Shown piece by piece: positions 47,560 to 56,266 of a stretch of DNA of 64,000 nt. Position numbers and translations under genes: made by a program. Below the pieces are notes generated by a model. The model saw only the letters and a program-made list of their open reading frames with translations. It was not told the origin of the DNA and did no database searches. The DNA comes from Neolewinella marina (GTDB taxonomy: Bacteria > Bacteroidota > Bacteroidia > Chitinophagales > Saprospiraceae), in the NCBI RefSeq assembly GCF_002631205.1, contig NZ_PDLO01000007.1, forward strand, positions 1 through 64,000, read 5' to 3'. Every line of letters begins with the position of its first letter. Position 1 is the first letter of the stretch.

Positions 47560-47949
47560 CTACCCGCCCGACTTCTTGGTATTGGGGTAGCCGTTGGTGC
47601 GCAGCCAGGCTACCACCCGTTCGCGCTGGTCGCCCTGGATGATGATCTCACCGTCCTTGGCCGAACCACCGACCCCGCAGGTGACCTTCAACTGTTTGCC
47701 CAGCTCCTGGAGCGCCTCGTCGGAGCCCTGGAAGCCGGTGACGATGGTGGCCGTCTTGCCCCGGCGCTGCTTGCGGTCGAGCAGCACGCGCAGGGCATCG
47801 GGGTACACGGCACCCGCGTCCGCGCCCGAATCCGTGGCATCCTCCTGGGAGGGATCGGGGCCGGGCGGCAGGTCACCCAGGCCGGAGAGGGCGGCGAAGG
47901 GGTTGTCGGTGGCGGATTCCTTTTTGGGGGCGTAGTTTTTGCGGGCCAT
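47560..47949 (-). CDS. SUI1/YciH-type translation initiation factor-like protein
   Basis: 129 residues. The SUI1 fold occupies about 55-125 with R-R-G-K-T-A-T-I-V-T-G-F and L-K-V-T-C-G-V-G-G-S-A-K-D-G-E-I-I-I-Q-G-D; the N-terminal 50 residues are a flexible, acidic linker. Bacterial YciH proteins are related to eukaryotic eIF1 and may monitor initiation accuracy. It is the second gene of a pair with DUF983, 3 nt apart. A 20-base sequence within this gene, CGGCACCCGCGTCCGCGCCC at 47808-47827, also occurs at 26349-26368. Confidence 0.9.
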   Translation of the reverse strand: MARKNYAPKKESATDNPFAALSGLGDLPPGPDPSQEDATDSGADAGAVYPDALRVLLDRKQRRGKTATIVTGFQGSDEALQELGKQLKVTCGVGGSAKDGEIIIQGDQRERVVAWLRTNGYPNTKKSGG

Positions 47950-47952
47950 GGA

Positions 47953-48375
47953 TCAGGTGTGATTAACGGTTTTCGGTGGGGCAACCTCCAGCTTGCCGGC
48001 GTCGACGGCGGCGGCTACCTCGGGCTTGAAGCCGTAGACCAAATTTAGGTAAGCCGAGCGGGCCACCCGGAACCACCACACGAAGAGTATGGCCACGATG
48101 GCCAGCAGGGCGGCGAAGGAGGCGAACATCGACCAGTCGAGTACCCAGCGCAGGAACATGACGACCCCCAGACAGAAGAAACCGGAACCGATGTAGGAAA
48201 TGAACATGGCCCCGTAATAGAAACCGGGCTCCGGGAAGTAGGGCTGCGCACACGCCGGGCAATGGGTGTACTGGGCAAAGGGTTCGCGGAAGGAAAAGCT
48301 GGGCGTGGAAAAGAGGTCGCCGCGGTGGCAGGTCGGGCACTTCAGGGCGAAAATGCTGTAGAATTTACTGGCCAT
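47953..48375 (-). CDS. DUF983 membrane protein
   Basis: 140 residues. Two CxxC knuckles (C-P-T-C at 13-16 and C-P-A-C at 39-42) form a zinc-ribbon-like N-terminus, and two membrane helices lie at about 58-78 and 88-108. DUF983 proteins are widespread in Bacteroidota and alpha-proteobacteria; their role is unknown, with links to cytochrome-oxidase regions in some genomes. It is the first gene of a pair with the SUI1-like factor. Confidence 0.9.
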   Translation of the reverse strand: MASKFYSIFALKCPTCHRGDLFSTPSFSFREPFAQYTHCPACAQPYFPEPGFYYGAMFISYIGSGFFCLGVVMFLRWVLDWSMFASFAALLAIVAILFVWWFRVARSAYLNLVYGFKPEVAAAVDAGKLEVAPPKTVNHT

Positions 48376-48580
48376 AGGGAGGAGGGGGGTTGAAAAGACT
48401 GAATCGGGGAACGCGGAAGGTAAGCCAGGCCGCCATTTCCGGCCGTTCGTCGAATAATTGGGACCCCGCGGTAACTTTTGGATTCCTATACAGCATTAAT
48501 AACCAAGCCTCAGGTAAAGTTTTCTATATTAGGACTGGATTTGAAGCGTAAAAAACCCAGGTTTGAAAAGGTAATCCCGA

Positions 48581-49447
48581 ATGCGTCAACTAAAAATAAG
48601 CAACAAAATTACCAGCCGCGAGAGCATCGCGCTGGAGAAGTATTTGACCGATATCGGGAAGATCGACCTGTTGACGCCGGAAGACGAAGCTTACCTGGCG
48701 GCCCGCATCCGGGAAGGCGACCAGGCCGCCCTGGAGCGGCTGACGAAGGCCAACCTGCGCTTCGTCGTCTCCGTAGCCAAGCAGTACCAGAACCAGGGGC
48801 TGAGCCTTTCGGACCTGATCAACGAAGGCAACGTAGGCCTCATCAAGGCCGCCAAGCGGTTTGACGAGACCCGCGGCTTCAAGTTCATCTCCTACGCCGT
48901 CTGGTGGATCCGCCAGAGCATCATGCAGGCCATCGTGGAATACAGCCGCCTCGTGCGGATGCCAAACAACAAGGCCGCCGGCTACACCAAGATCACGGAG
49001 GCCATCGCCAGCTTTCAGCAGGAGTTCGAGCGGGACCCGGAACCCGAGGAGTTGGCCGAAGTGCTAAAGATATCCGTAGCCGACGTGGACCGTGCCTTGC
49101 GCGGGCGCATGCGCCACCTCTCGTTTGACGCCCCGGTGGCCGGCGACGACAGCGACATCACCATGCTGGACACCCTGCCCAACGATGAGGGCTCCAACCC
49201 CGACCTGAAGGTGATGGGCGAGTCGCTCACCAAGGAAATCATCGCCAACCTGAACCTGCTGGCCCCCCGCGAACGGGCCGTACTGGCGGCCTATTTCGGC
49301 CTCGACGGGGAGGAGCAGCTGAACCTCGAGGAGATCGGGGACCGCTTCGACCTTACCCGCGAGCGGGTGCGGCAAATCAAGGAGCGGGCCATCCGCCGGC
49401 TGCGGCGCAGCCGCAACAAGAACCTCCTGCGGAGCTACCTGGGGTAG
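48581..49447 (+). CDS. rpoD: Primary sigma factor RpoD (Bacteroidota type)
   Basis: 288 residues, lacking the long region 1.1 as is usual in Bacteroidota. Region 1.2 is at about 15-45, region 2 at about 50-125 with [16 protein letters not shown] and the W-W-I-R-Q-S-I promoter-melting helix, region 3 at about 130-200 and region 4 at about 215-288, ending in the helix-turn-helix [15 protein letters not shown]. It reads TAnnTTTG/TTTG promoters. The 205-bp region upstream shows a TGGATTTG box (48536-48543) but no certain -33 element. Confidence 0.96.
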   Translation: MRQLKISNKITSRESIALEKYLTDIGKIDLLTPEDEAYLAARIREGDQAALERLTKANLRFVVSVAKQYQNQGLSLSDLINEGNVGLIKAAKRFDETRGFKFISYAVWWIRQSIMQAIVEYSRLVRMPNNKAAGYTKITEAIASFQQEFERDPEPEELAEVLKISVADVDRALRGRMRHLSFDAPVAGDDSDITMLDTLPNDEGSNPDLKVMGESLTKEIIANLNLLAPRERAVLAAYFGLDGEEQLNLEEIGDRFDLTRERVRQIKERAIRRLRRSRNKNLLRSYLG

Positions 49448-49481
49448 GGCACTACCGCCGCCTTCTTCCTATCTTTCGGCC

Positions 49482-50288
49482 ATGCCGATATTCTTCGCCT
49501 CCGACTTCCACCTTGGGGCCGACGCCCGCTGCAGCAGTCGGGAACGGGAGCGGCAGGTCGTGCGCTGGCTAGACCACTGCGTCCGCGAAGGGGCGGACGC
49601 CATCTACCTGGTGGGTGACCTCTTCGAGTTCTGGTTCGAGTGGGAAGAGGTCGTTCCCCGGGGGTTCGTTCGCTTCCTGGGCAAGCTGGCGGAAATCACC
49701 GACGCCGGCACCCCGATCCACGTCTTTACCGGGAACCACGACCTGTGGATGCGCGACTACCTGCCCCGGGAAACCGGCGTGACCCTCCACCAGCAGCCCG
49801 TAGTGCACCAGCTGCAGGGCAAGAAACTGCTGATCGGCCACGGCGACGGCCTGGGCCCGGGCGACTACGGCTACAAGCGCATGAAGAAGGTCATGACCGC
49901 CCCCTGGGCCCAGTGGCTCTACGCCCGCCTGCACCCCAACCTGGCCATGCGGCTGGCCCTGTTCTTCAGCAACAAGAGCCGGGAATCCCAACCTTCGGAA
50001 ACCGAGTTCTACGGCCCCGACCGCGAATGGCTGGTGGCCTACTGCGAACGGCGGATCGCCCAGGACCCGACCCTCGACTATTGCATCTTCGGCCACCGCC
50101 ACCTGCCCATCGACTACCGCCTGAGCAACGGGCGCAGCCGTTACCTCAACCTCGGGGAGTGGCTCAACTACTCCACCTACCTGCGGCTGGAAGACGGAGT
50201 GGCCACCCTGCTGCGCTGGGACGACTCCATCTCCGTACCGTTGTACGAGGGCAGCGCTCCAGGGCTGGTAATCAACCGGGAATCGTAA
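49482..50288 (+). CDS. lpxH: UDP-2,3-diacylglucosamine diphosphatase
   Basis: 268 residues. Removes UMP from UDP-diacylglucosamine to give lipid X in lipid A synthesis, at the inner membrane. The calcineurin-type metal sites are all visible: S-D-F-H-L-G near residue 7, G-D-L-F-E-F-W near 46, G-N-H-D near 85, G-H-G-D near 119 and F-G-H-R-H near 206. The membrane-associating basic patch (Y-K-R-M-K-K) is present. It follows rpoD by 34 nt. With WaaA elsewhere in the window, it supports a Gram-negative lipid A envelope. Confidence 0.93.
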   Translation: MPIFFASDFHLGADARCSSRERERQVVRWLDHCVREGADAIYLVGDLFEFWFEWEEVVPRGFVRFLGKLAEITDAGTPIHVFTGNHDLWMRDYLPRETGVTLHQQPVVHQLQGKKLLIGHGDGLGPGDYGYKRMKKVMTAPWAQWLYARLHPNLAMRLALFFSNKSRESQPSETEFYGPDREWLVAYCERRIAQDPTLDYCIFGHRHLPIDYRLSNGRSRYLNLGEWLNYSTYLRLEDGVATLLRWDDSISVPLYEGSAPGLVINRES

Positions 50289-50396
50289 TTTTCTGTTACC
50301 TTCGCAATACCCGGAACACCCGCGTTCCGATCTCGTTTGACATGTTACCCTGACCAAATTTGCGGCTGACCCCCGCGGAAATTAAACCTCAATGTT

Positions 50397-52769
50397 TTGC
50401 CCCTGAAAGATCCCGAGCTAACCACCGCGGACTTCCGGAAACTGCCGGAATCGGACTTTGAGCGAGCGCTGAATGACTACTACGTCTGTCGCGTGAGCCG
50501 AGAACTCAGTAATGTCATCAGAAAGGACGTCCTCAGCGGCCGGGCAAAGTTCGGGGTAAGCGACGACGGAAAGGAACTCTATCAGGTAGCCATGGCCCGC
50601 GCCATCGAGAAGGGCGACTGGCGGGCCGACTACTACCGCGGCCACACCCTCCTGCTCGCCCTCGGCATGGCCGACCCCGAGCAGCTGCTCGCCCAGCTCT
50701 ACTCCGACGAACAGCACGACCCCTTCAGCGGCGGCCGGCAAATGGGCGGCCACTACGCCAACCGCACCGTCGACGAGGACGGCAACTGGCTCGACACCAC
50801 CCAAACCTTCAACCTGAGCAGCGCCACCAGTCCGACCGCCGGACAGATGGCCCGCGGCTTCGGCCTTGCCTTCGCCTCCAAGGTGTACCGCCAGGACAAC
50901 GAACTGCCCGCCGAACTCCACTCCCGCGACGGCAACGAAATCAGCTGGACCGAAATCGGTGATGCCTCCACCAGCGAGGGCGTCTTCTGGGAAACCATGA
51001 ACGCCGCCGGCGTGGTCGGGGTACCCATGGTGTGTACCGTCGTCGACGATGGTTATGGCATCTCCGTTCCCGTGGAACTCCAGACCACCAAAAGCAGCAT
51101 CAGCGAAGCCCTCGCCGGCCTGCAGCAGGAAGGGGAGAGCAACGGCATCGATATCTACACCGTACAGGGGTGGGACTACCCGGCCCTGGTGGAACTCTAC
51201 CCCAAGGTGGCCCGTCGCGTGCGCAAACATCACCGTACGGCCCTGATCCACGTCCAGGAGCTCACCCAGCCCAACGGACACAGCACCAGTGGCAGCCACG
51301 AACGCTACAAGAGCGAGGAACGGTTGCAGTGGGAAAAGACCTGGGACTGCCTGGCGCAGTTCCGCCACTACCTGCTGGCTACCGGAGTAGCGGAAGCGGC
51401 CGATCTCGACGAACTCGACCGCCGCGCCAAGAAGGAGGTAGCCGCCGCCCGCAAGCGCGCCTGGGAGAACCTGACGACCCCCCGCAAGGCCCGCCGCGAC
51501 GCCCTGCTGGAGCTGCTGCCGCCCCCCGCCGAACGGGATGCCGCCCTTCAGGCCTTCGCCCGCCAGATCCAGTCCCTCAGCCACCCCCTGCTCTCCGAAC
51601 TCATCGACGCGGTGCGCCGGCTGCGCTTCCAGCTCGGAGCTAAGGAGCTGCCCCGCCCGCTGGGCGACTGGCTGCGTGACGCCACCTACGAACTTAAGGA
51701 AGCCAAGGGCTCCCACCTGCTCAGCAATACGCCCCGGTCGCCCCTGCGCATCGGGGGCACCCCGGCTGACTACGAAGAAAACGGCAAGCAGCTGCCCGGC
51801 TACGAAATCCTCCAGCACTACTTCGCGGCCAAGTTCGCGGAGCGCCCCGAACTGTTCGCTTTCGGGGAGGACGTGGGGGAGATCGGTGACGTCAACCAGG
51901 GCTTCGCCGGCCTCCAGAAACGTTTCGGCGACCACCGCGTCTTCGATACCGGCATCCGCGAATGGACCATCCTCGGTCAGGCCATGGGCATGGCCATGCG
52001 CGGCCTGCGGCCCATTGCCGAGATCCAGTACCTGGATTATATGTTCTACGGGCTGCCCATCCTGACCGACGACGTAGCTACCCTGCGCTGGCGGACCAAT
52101 GGGATGCAGGCCTGCCCGATGATCGTTCGCACCCGCGGTCACCGCCTGGAAGGCATCTGGCACAGTGGCTCCTACCTTTCGCCCCTCATCGGCAGCCTGC
52201 GCGGGATGCACCTCTGCGTGCCCCGCAACATGGTACAGGCCGTGGGCATGTACAACACCCTGCTCGACGGCGATGATCCCGCCCTGGTGATCGAAGTCCT
52301 CAACGGATACCGCCTGCGGGAACCGGAACCGAGCAACCTACTGGAATTCCGCGTTCCCCTCGGCGTACCGGAACGCCTTACCGAGGGCAACGACCTGACG
52401 ATCGTGACCTACGGCGCCTGCGTCCGCCTGTGCGTGGAAGCCGCCGGCATCCTGGCCGAGCGCGGCATCGGCGTCGAAGTGGTCGACGTTCAGACCCTGC
52501 TGCCCTTCGACCTGGAGCACCGCATCGCCGGTTACCTGTCGCGGACCAACCGCCTGCTCATCGTGGATGAAGACATGCCCGGCGGAACCTCGGCCTACCT
52601 CGAACGGGAGATCATCGAAGGGCAGGATGCATTCCGCCTGCTCGACGCCCCGGTGCGTACCCTGACCGCCGCCGTGCACCGGCCGGCCTACGCCGACGAC
52701 GGCAACTACGCCAGCAAGCCCCAAACGATGGACATCGTCGAGGCCGCCCTGGAACTCGTCGCCTACTGA
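50397..52769 (+). CDS. Fused alpha/beta E1 of a 2-oxoacid dehydrogenase
   Basis: 790 residues joining the E1-alpha (about 1-430) and E1-beta (about 465-790) subunits, as is common in Bacteroidota. The thiamine-diphosphate site starts with E-I-G-D-A-S-T-S-E-G; beta-half motifs include F-G-E-D-V-G near 500 and M-P-G-G-T near 725. Likely substrates are branched-chain 2-oxoacids or pyruvate. The only usable start is TTG at 50397. An ATG at 50392 opens a four-codon frame ending TGA that overlaps the TTG, and no ATG occurs in the first 60 codons. E2 and E3 are not in the window. Confidence 0.92.
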   Translation: MPLKDPELTTADFRKLPESDFERALNDYYVCRVSRELSNVIRKDVLSGRAKFGVSDDGKELYQVAMARAIEKGDWRADYYRGHTLLLALGMADPEQLLAQLYSDEQHDPFSGGRQMGGHYANRTVDEDGNWLDTTQTFNLSSATSPTAGQMARGFGLAFASKVYRQDNELPAELHSRDGNEISWTEIGDASTSEGVFWETMNAAGVVGVPMVCTVVDDGYGISVPVELQTTKSSISEALAGLQQEGESNGIDIYTVQGWDYPALVELYPKVARRVRKHHRTALIHVQELTQPNGHSTSGSHERYKSEERLQWEKTWDCLAQFRHYLLATGVAEAADLDELDRRAKKEVAAARKRAWENLTTPRKARRDALLELLPPPAERDAALQAFARQIQSLSHPLLSELIDAVRRLRFQLGAKELPRPLGDWLRDATYELKEAKGSHLLSNTPRSPLRIGGTPADYEENGKQLPGYEILQHYFAAKFAERPELFAFGEDVGEIGDVNQGFAGLQKRFGDHRVFDTGIREWTILGQAMGMAMRGLRPIAEIQYLDYMFYGLPILTDDVATLRWRTNGMQACPMIVRTRGHRLEGIWHSGSYLSPLIGSLRGMHLCVPRNMVQAVGMYNTLLDGDDPALVIEVLNGYRLREPEPSNLLEFRVPLGVPERLTEGNDLTIVTYGACVRLCVEAAGILAERGIGVEVVDVQTLLPFDLEHRIAGYLSRTNRLLIVDEDMPGGTSAYLEREIIEGQDAFRLLDAPVRTLTAAVHRPAYADDGNYASKPQTMDIVEAALELVAY

Positions 52770-53821
52770 ATCCAGCCCATCGCCCGGGCGTGCTCGGCGG
52801 CCTCCTCATAGGAGCCCACCAGCCGCACGTTGATCTCGCTGATGTCCTCGATCAGGTCCTCGATGCGCCGCGCCCGCAACTCGTGCTGCACGTCACGGAT
52901 GTAGATGCAGAGGATGCGTTCCGGATTGTTGCGGGCCGCCTCCAGGTAGATGTCGGTATCCGCCTCCCCACTGTCGCCCAGCAGGATGAAGGGCAGGTGG
53001 GGGTAGGTTGACAGGATCTTGTCCACCATATCCGCCTTGTGGGTCTTGTACGACTGCACGGTATCCTCGGCGGGTAGGCCGAAATCCCGCAGCAGGATGG
53101 GCCCCCGCGGCAGGTGGTTCAGGTGGAGGAAGTCCAGCAACAGGTCGTAGAGGTTCCAGGGGCTGTTCGATACGTAAAAGAAAGGATTGTAGCCCTTCGC
53201 ATCGGGTCCACCCTGCAGTGCCTGATAGAAGTCGGACACCCCCTCGAAGGCCCGGCGGTTGCCGGCGTTCTTGAGCAGGGTATGCATCATGGTCTTGAGC
53301 TTGAACCGGCTGGTAACGTCGGTTTGCAGGATGGTGTCGTCGATGTCGCTGATGATGCCGAATTCGGCCTCCTGGGGCATCACCACGTCGGAGTGGGAGA
53401 CGTGGTTCACTGGCCCGTCCAGGGGGGTGCTTACCACCCGGACGGTGGCTTCCTGCCACAGCTTGTCGCCGAAGTGGGGGGCTTCCTCCGGGTTGCAGTG
53501 GTGCTCCACCTGGAAGTACCCCTCGCTGTCGGTGGTGCGCCGGAAAGTCTGCTCGCCCCAGGTGATCTCCACTTCGGCGTCGTCGATCTCCCGACTGTTG
53601 AACCGCTTGAAGTTGTTGACCAGGTTGTGCCAGAGCTGGTCCCTTTCGTTACGGCTGATGCCCCGGTCGCGGAGCACGCGGCCGGTCAGGTAGAGGTAAT
53701 CGGGCCGCCCGAATCCAATGTAGTTGGCCACGTCAATGGGCTTGTCGTGGCCCCAGCGCAGGCGGTCAACGAGGTTGTCCCATTCGCGGTGAATCCCGTG
53801 GGCGAGGGCGGTAAGCGGCAT
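52763..53821 (-). CDS. App1-family (DUF2183) phosphatidate phosphatase-like
   Basis: 352 residues from the ATG at 53821; a GTG at 53884 would add 21. The C-terminal half has the DxDxT catalytic motif in S-D-I-D-D-T-I-L-Q-T near residue 180, typical of the HAD-like App1 group, and L-L-G-D-S-G-E-A-D-T-D near 300. App1 dephosphorylates phosphatidate in yeast; bacterial members are less studied. The N-terminal half is a beta-rich C2-like or Ig-like domain. It overlaps the stop of E1 by 7 nt, convergent. Confidence 0.85.
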   Translation of the reverse strand: MPLTALAHGIHREWDNLVDRLRWGHDKPIDVANYIGFGRPDYLYLTGRVLRDRGISRNERDQLWHNLVNNFKRFNSREIDDAEVEITWGEQTFRRTTDSEGYFQVEHHCNPEEAPHFGDKLWQEATVRVVSTPLDGPVNHVSHSDVVMPQEAEFGIISDIDDTILQTDVTSRFKLKTMMHTLLKNAGNRRAFEGVSDFYQALQGGPDAKGYNPFFYVSNSPWNLYDLLLDFLHLNHLPRGPILLRDFGLPAEDTVQSYKTHKADMVDKILSTYPHLPFILLGDSGEADTDIYLEAARNNPERILCIYIRDVQHELRARRIEDLIEDISEINVRLVGSYEEAAEHARAMGWIQ

Positions 53822-54018
53822 ATAAGTTTCGTTTAGGCAGAATACGTTCCGTTCTACGAAGTTTCTCCGGGGGGCTTTGTTCACTGGGGCGACATGGCGC
53901 GGGTGCCGGTGGGAAGGGAGGCCCCCAAAGCCCCGCTGGGCCTGACGGATGCGGAAAATTGCCGCAGCTGCCCGATATTGGGATGCGGGCTCCTTAAACT
54001 ATTGTCCGCCAGCATCCC

Positions 54019-55200
54019 ATGAGTCAGGACGACGGACGGCGACTGAAGGCCTTGTTTGAAATGGCCACCGACGGCATCATCACGATGAACGCCAGGGGCG
54101 TCATGGAGAACGTCAACCGGGCGGCCTGCGAGTTGTTCGGCTATACCGCCGATGAATTGCGGGGGCAGAAGGTCAATATGCTGATGTCCTTCCACGACCG
54201 TACCCACCACGACGAATACCTGGAGCGATACCAGCGCACGCGGGTGCCCCACATCATCGGGATTGGTCGGGAAGTAACCGGCCGCTGCAAGGATGGCCGC
54301 GAATTTCCCCTGCGCCTGGCCGTAAGCGAGGCCAAACTGGCGGAAGGCACCATCTATACCGGCATCCTCCACGACCTGAGCGAGTTCCACCTGGCCAAGA
54401 AGCGGGTGGACGACCTGAACAAAAGCCTGGAAAGCAAGGTGATCGAGCGTACCGCCGCCCTGCGCGCCCGGGAAGCCGAACTGCAGCGGGCCCTGGGCAA
54501 GGAGCGGGAACTCAACGAATTGAAAAGCCGCTTCCTCAGCCTGGCCAGCCACGAATTCAAGACCCCCCTGAGTACCGTACTCAGCTCCGCCGAACTGATT
54601 GAGCTCTATACCGACGGGGAACAACAGCCCAAGCGCCAGCGTCACCTCGACCGCATCAAGGACGCGGTGGGCCAACTCACCGAAGTCCTGAACGACTTCC
54701 TGTCGTTGAGCCAGCTCGAACAGGGAGAGATCAAACCTGTGTTGCGCAAGGTCCGCCTTCAGAACGTGGTGTCGGCGGCCATCGAGGCGAGCGAGGGACA
54801 GCTGCAGCCCGGACAGGAGATCCTCGTAGACCTGAGCGGTGCGCGACCGTGGATCGTCACCGACGCCAAGCTGTTGCGGCGAATCCTCATCAACCTGCTG
54901 TCCAACGCGGCGAAATACTCCCCGGCGGCTTCCCCCATCCACGTACGGGGCAGCCACGAAGGGGGAGTAATCAAGCTGGAGGTTCAGGATCACGGCATCG
55001 GGATTCCCCAGGAAGACCGGGTGCACCTCTTCGACCGCTTCTACCGGGCCCGCAACGCGGAAAACATCAAGGGGACGGGGTTGGGGCTGAACATCGTGGC
55101 CCAGTACGTCGAGCTGCTGGACGGCAGCGTTTCCTTCACCAGCCGGGAGGGGGAGGGCACGACCTTCACCATCGCATTACCCTCGGCCGAAAAAGCGTAG
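54019..55200 (+). CDS. FixL-like heme-PAS oxygen-sensing histidine kinase
   Basis: 393 residues, no membrane helix, so a cytosolic sensor. The PAS domain (about 8-122) matches the heme pocket of Bradyrhizobium FixL as I recall it: the proximal ligand H200 corresponds to H64 (R-T-H-H-D-E-Y), R220 to R84 (I-I-G-I-G-R-E-V-T-G), exactly 20 residues apart in both, and I215/L236/I238 to I79/L100/V102. A coiled linker (125-170) leads to the kinase, with the phospho-His H178 in S-H-E-F-K-T-P-L and an ATPase with D-H-G-I-G-I-P and G-T-G-L-G-L-N-I. It is 3 nt from the partner regulator. Heme binding is inferred from sequence only. Confidence 0.88.
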   Translation: MSQDDGRRLKALFEMATDGIITMNARGVMENVNRAACELFGYTADELRGQKVNMLMSFHDRTHHDEYLERYQRTRVPHIIGIGREVTGRCKDGREFPLRLAVSEAKLAEGTIYTGILHDLSEFHLAKKRVDDLNKSLESKVIERTAALRAREAELQRALGKERELNELKSRFLSLASHEFKTPLSTVLSSAELIELYTDGEQQPKRQRHLDRIKDAVGQLTEVLNDFLSLSQLEQGEIKPVLRKVRLQNVVSAAIEASEGQLQPGQEILVDLSGARPWIVTDAKLLRRILINLLSNAAKYSPAASPIHVRGSHEGGVIKLEVQDHGIGIPQEDRVHLFDRFYRARNAENIKGTGLGLNIVAQYVELLDGSVSFTSREGEGTTFTIALPSAEKA

Positions 55201-55203
55201 GGC

Positions 55204-56253
55204 ATGGAAAAGCAAAAGATCAACGTACTCATCATTGAGGACAACGAGGCGGTCCGGGAGAACCTGGCGGAAATCCTCGAACTCTACGGCTACCATACCA
55301 CGGTAGCGGCGAATGGCCTTTCCGGGGCCAAAATGGCCATTGAGTTGTTGCCGGATATCATCCTGTGCGACGTCATGATGCCTGAGCTGGACGGTTACGG
55401 GGTGCTCAACCTGCTTTCCGATAACGAGCGGACCGCCGGCATTCCCTTCGTATTCATCACCGCCCGCACGGAAGTTGATGACATTCGTCACGGGATGAAC
55501 CTGGGAGCGGATGACTACATCACCAAGCCGTTTTACAAGGACGAACTACTGCAGGTGATCCGGACCCGGCTCAAGAAGGCCGCCCTCCGCCGCCGGGAGG
55601 AACCCGCCACGGCCCACCTCGACGTGGCGGATCGCGGCAAGGCCCGGCTGGAAGAAGCCTTTGCGGTTGCCGACCGGGAGCGAACCTTTGACGCCGGCGC
55701 GGCGGTGGTGCGGGAAGGAGAGTACCCCCACTTTGTCTACCGCATCAGCGAAGGACGCGTGCACCTGAGCCGGGCCCACGAATACGGTCGCGATTACATT
55801 CTGGCGGAACTGGCGGCGGGCGATATCTTCGGAATCACTTCCGCCCTGGAGCGGAGTCCCTTTCACTACACCGCCCGGGCAGCGGCGGGTCCGGCGCGCT
55901 GCCAACTGTTGCCAACTGAGCAACTCATGACCCTGATCAATGCCGACCGATCGATCAGCGCCGCCCTGATGCACCTGCTGGCGGGCCAGGTGGTTCACCA
56001 CAGCGAACAGCTCGTTCACCAGGCCTACGACAGCGTGCGCCGGCGCACGGCGCTGGTGCTCTGTGACCTCGACAAGCGGCACGGCGACGAGCCGATCCTG
56101 CTGTCGCGGGAGGAGCTTGCCCAGATGGTGGGCTCAACCAAGGAGAGCGTAACCCGCGCGCTGTCCGACTTCAAGCGCGACCAACTCGTGGAAACCGAAG
56201 GGCGCCGGATCAGGATTACCCGACCCGAGGCCCTGCGCAGTCTCCTCGTATAA
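55204..56253 (+). CDS. Receiver-Crp/Fnr fusion response regulator
   Basis: 349 residues. The receiver (1-120) has E12/D13, the phospho-acceptor D56 (C-D-V-M-M-P), T86 and K108. A cyclic-nucleotide-binding-type beta-roll follows (about 155-270), then an Fnr-type winged helix (about 285-349). The recognition helix reads K-E-S-V-T-R, which aligns with E-T-I-S-R of E. coli Fnr, whose Glu and Arg read TGA half-sites. The Fnr iron-sulfur cysteines are absent, so the signal must come from the FixL-like kinase. It fuses the roles of rhizobial FixJ and FixK. The Usp proteins and other neighbours are likely targets. Confidence 0.9.
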   Translation: MEKQKINVLIIEDNEAVRENLAEILELYGYHTTVAANGLSGAKMAIELLPDIILCDVMMPELDGYGVLNLLSDNERTAGIPFVFITARTEVDDIRHGMNLGADDYITKPFYKDELLQVIRTRLKKAALRRREEPATAHLDVADRGKARLEEAFAVADRERTFDAGAAVVREGEYPHFVYRISEGRVHLSRAHEYGRDYILAELAAGDIFGITSALERSPFHYTARAAAGPARCQLLPTEQLMTLINADRSISAALMHLLAGQVVHHSEQLVHQAYDSVRRRTALVLCDLDKRHGDEPILLSREELAQMVGSTKESVTRALSDFKRDQLVETEGRRIRITRPEALRSLLV

Positions 56254-56266
56254 GGGAGTCTCCGGT

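Noticed and set aside
50418-52211. 597-codon minus-strand frame opposite the E1 gene
   Set aside because: Same reasoning; E1 domain motifs are complete on the plus strand.
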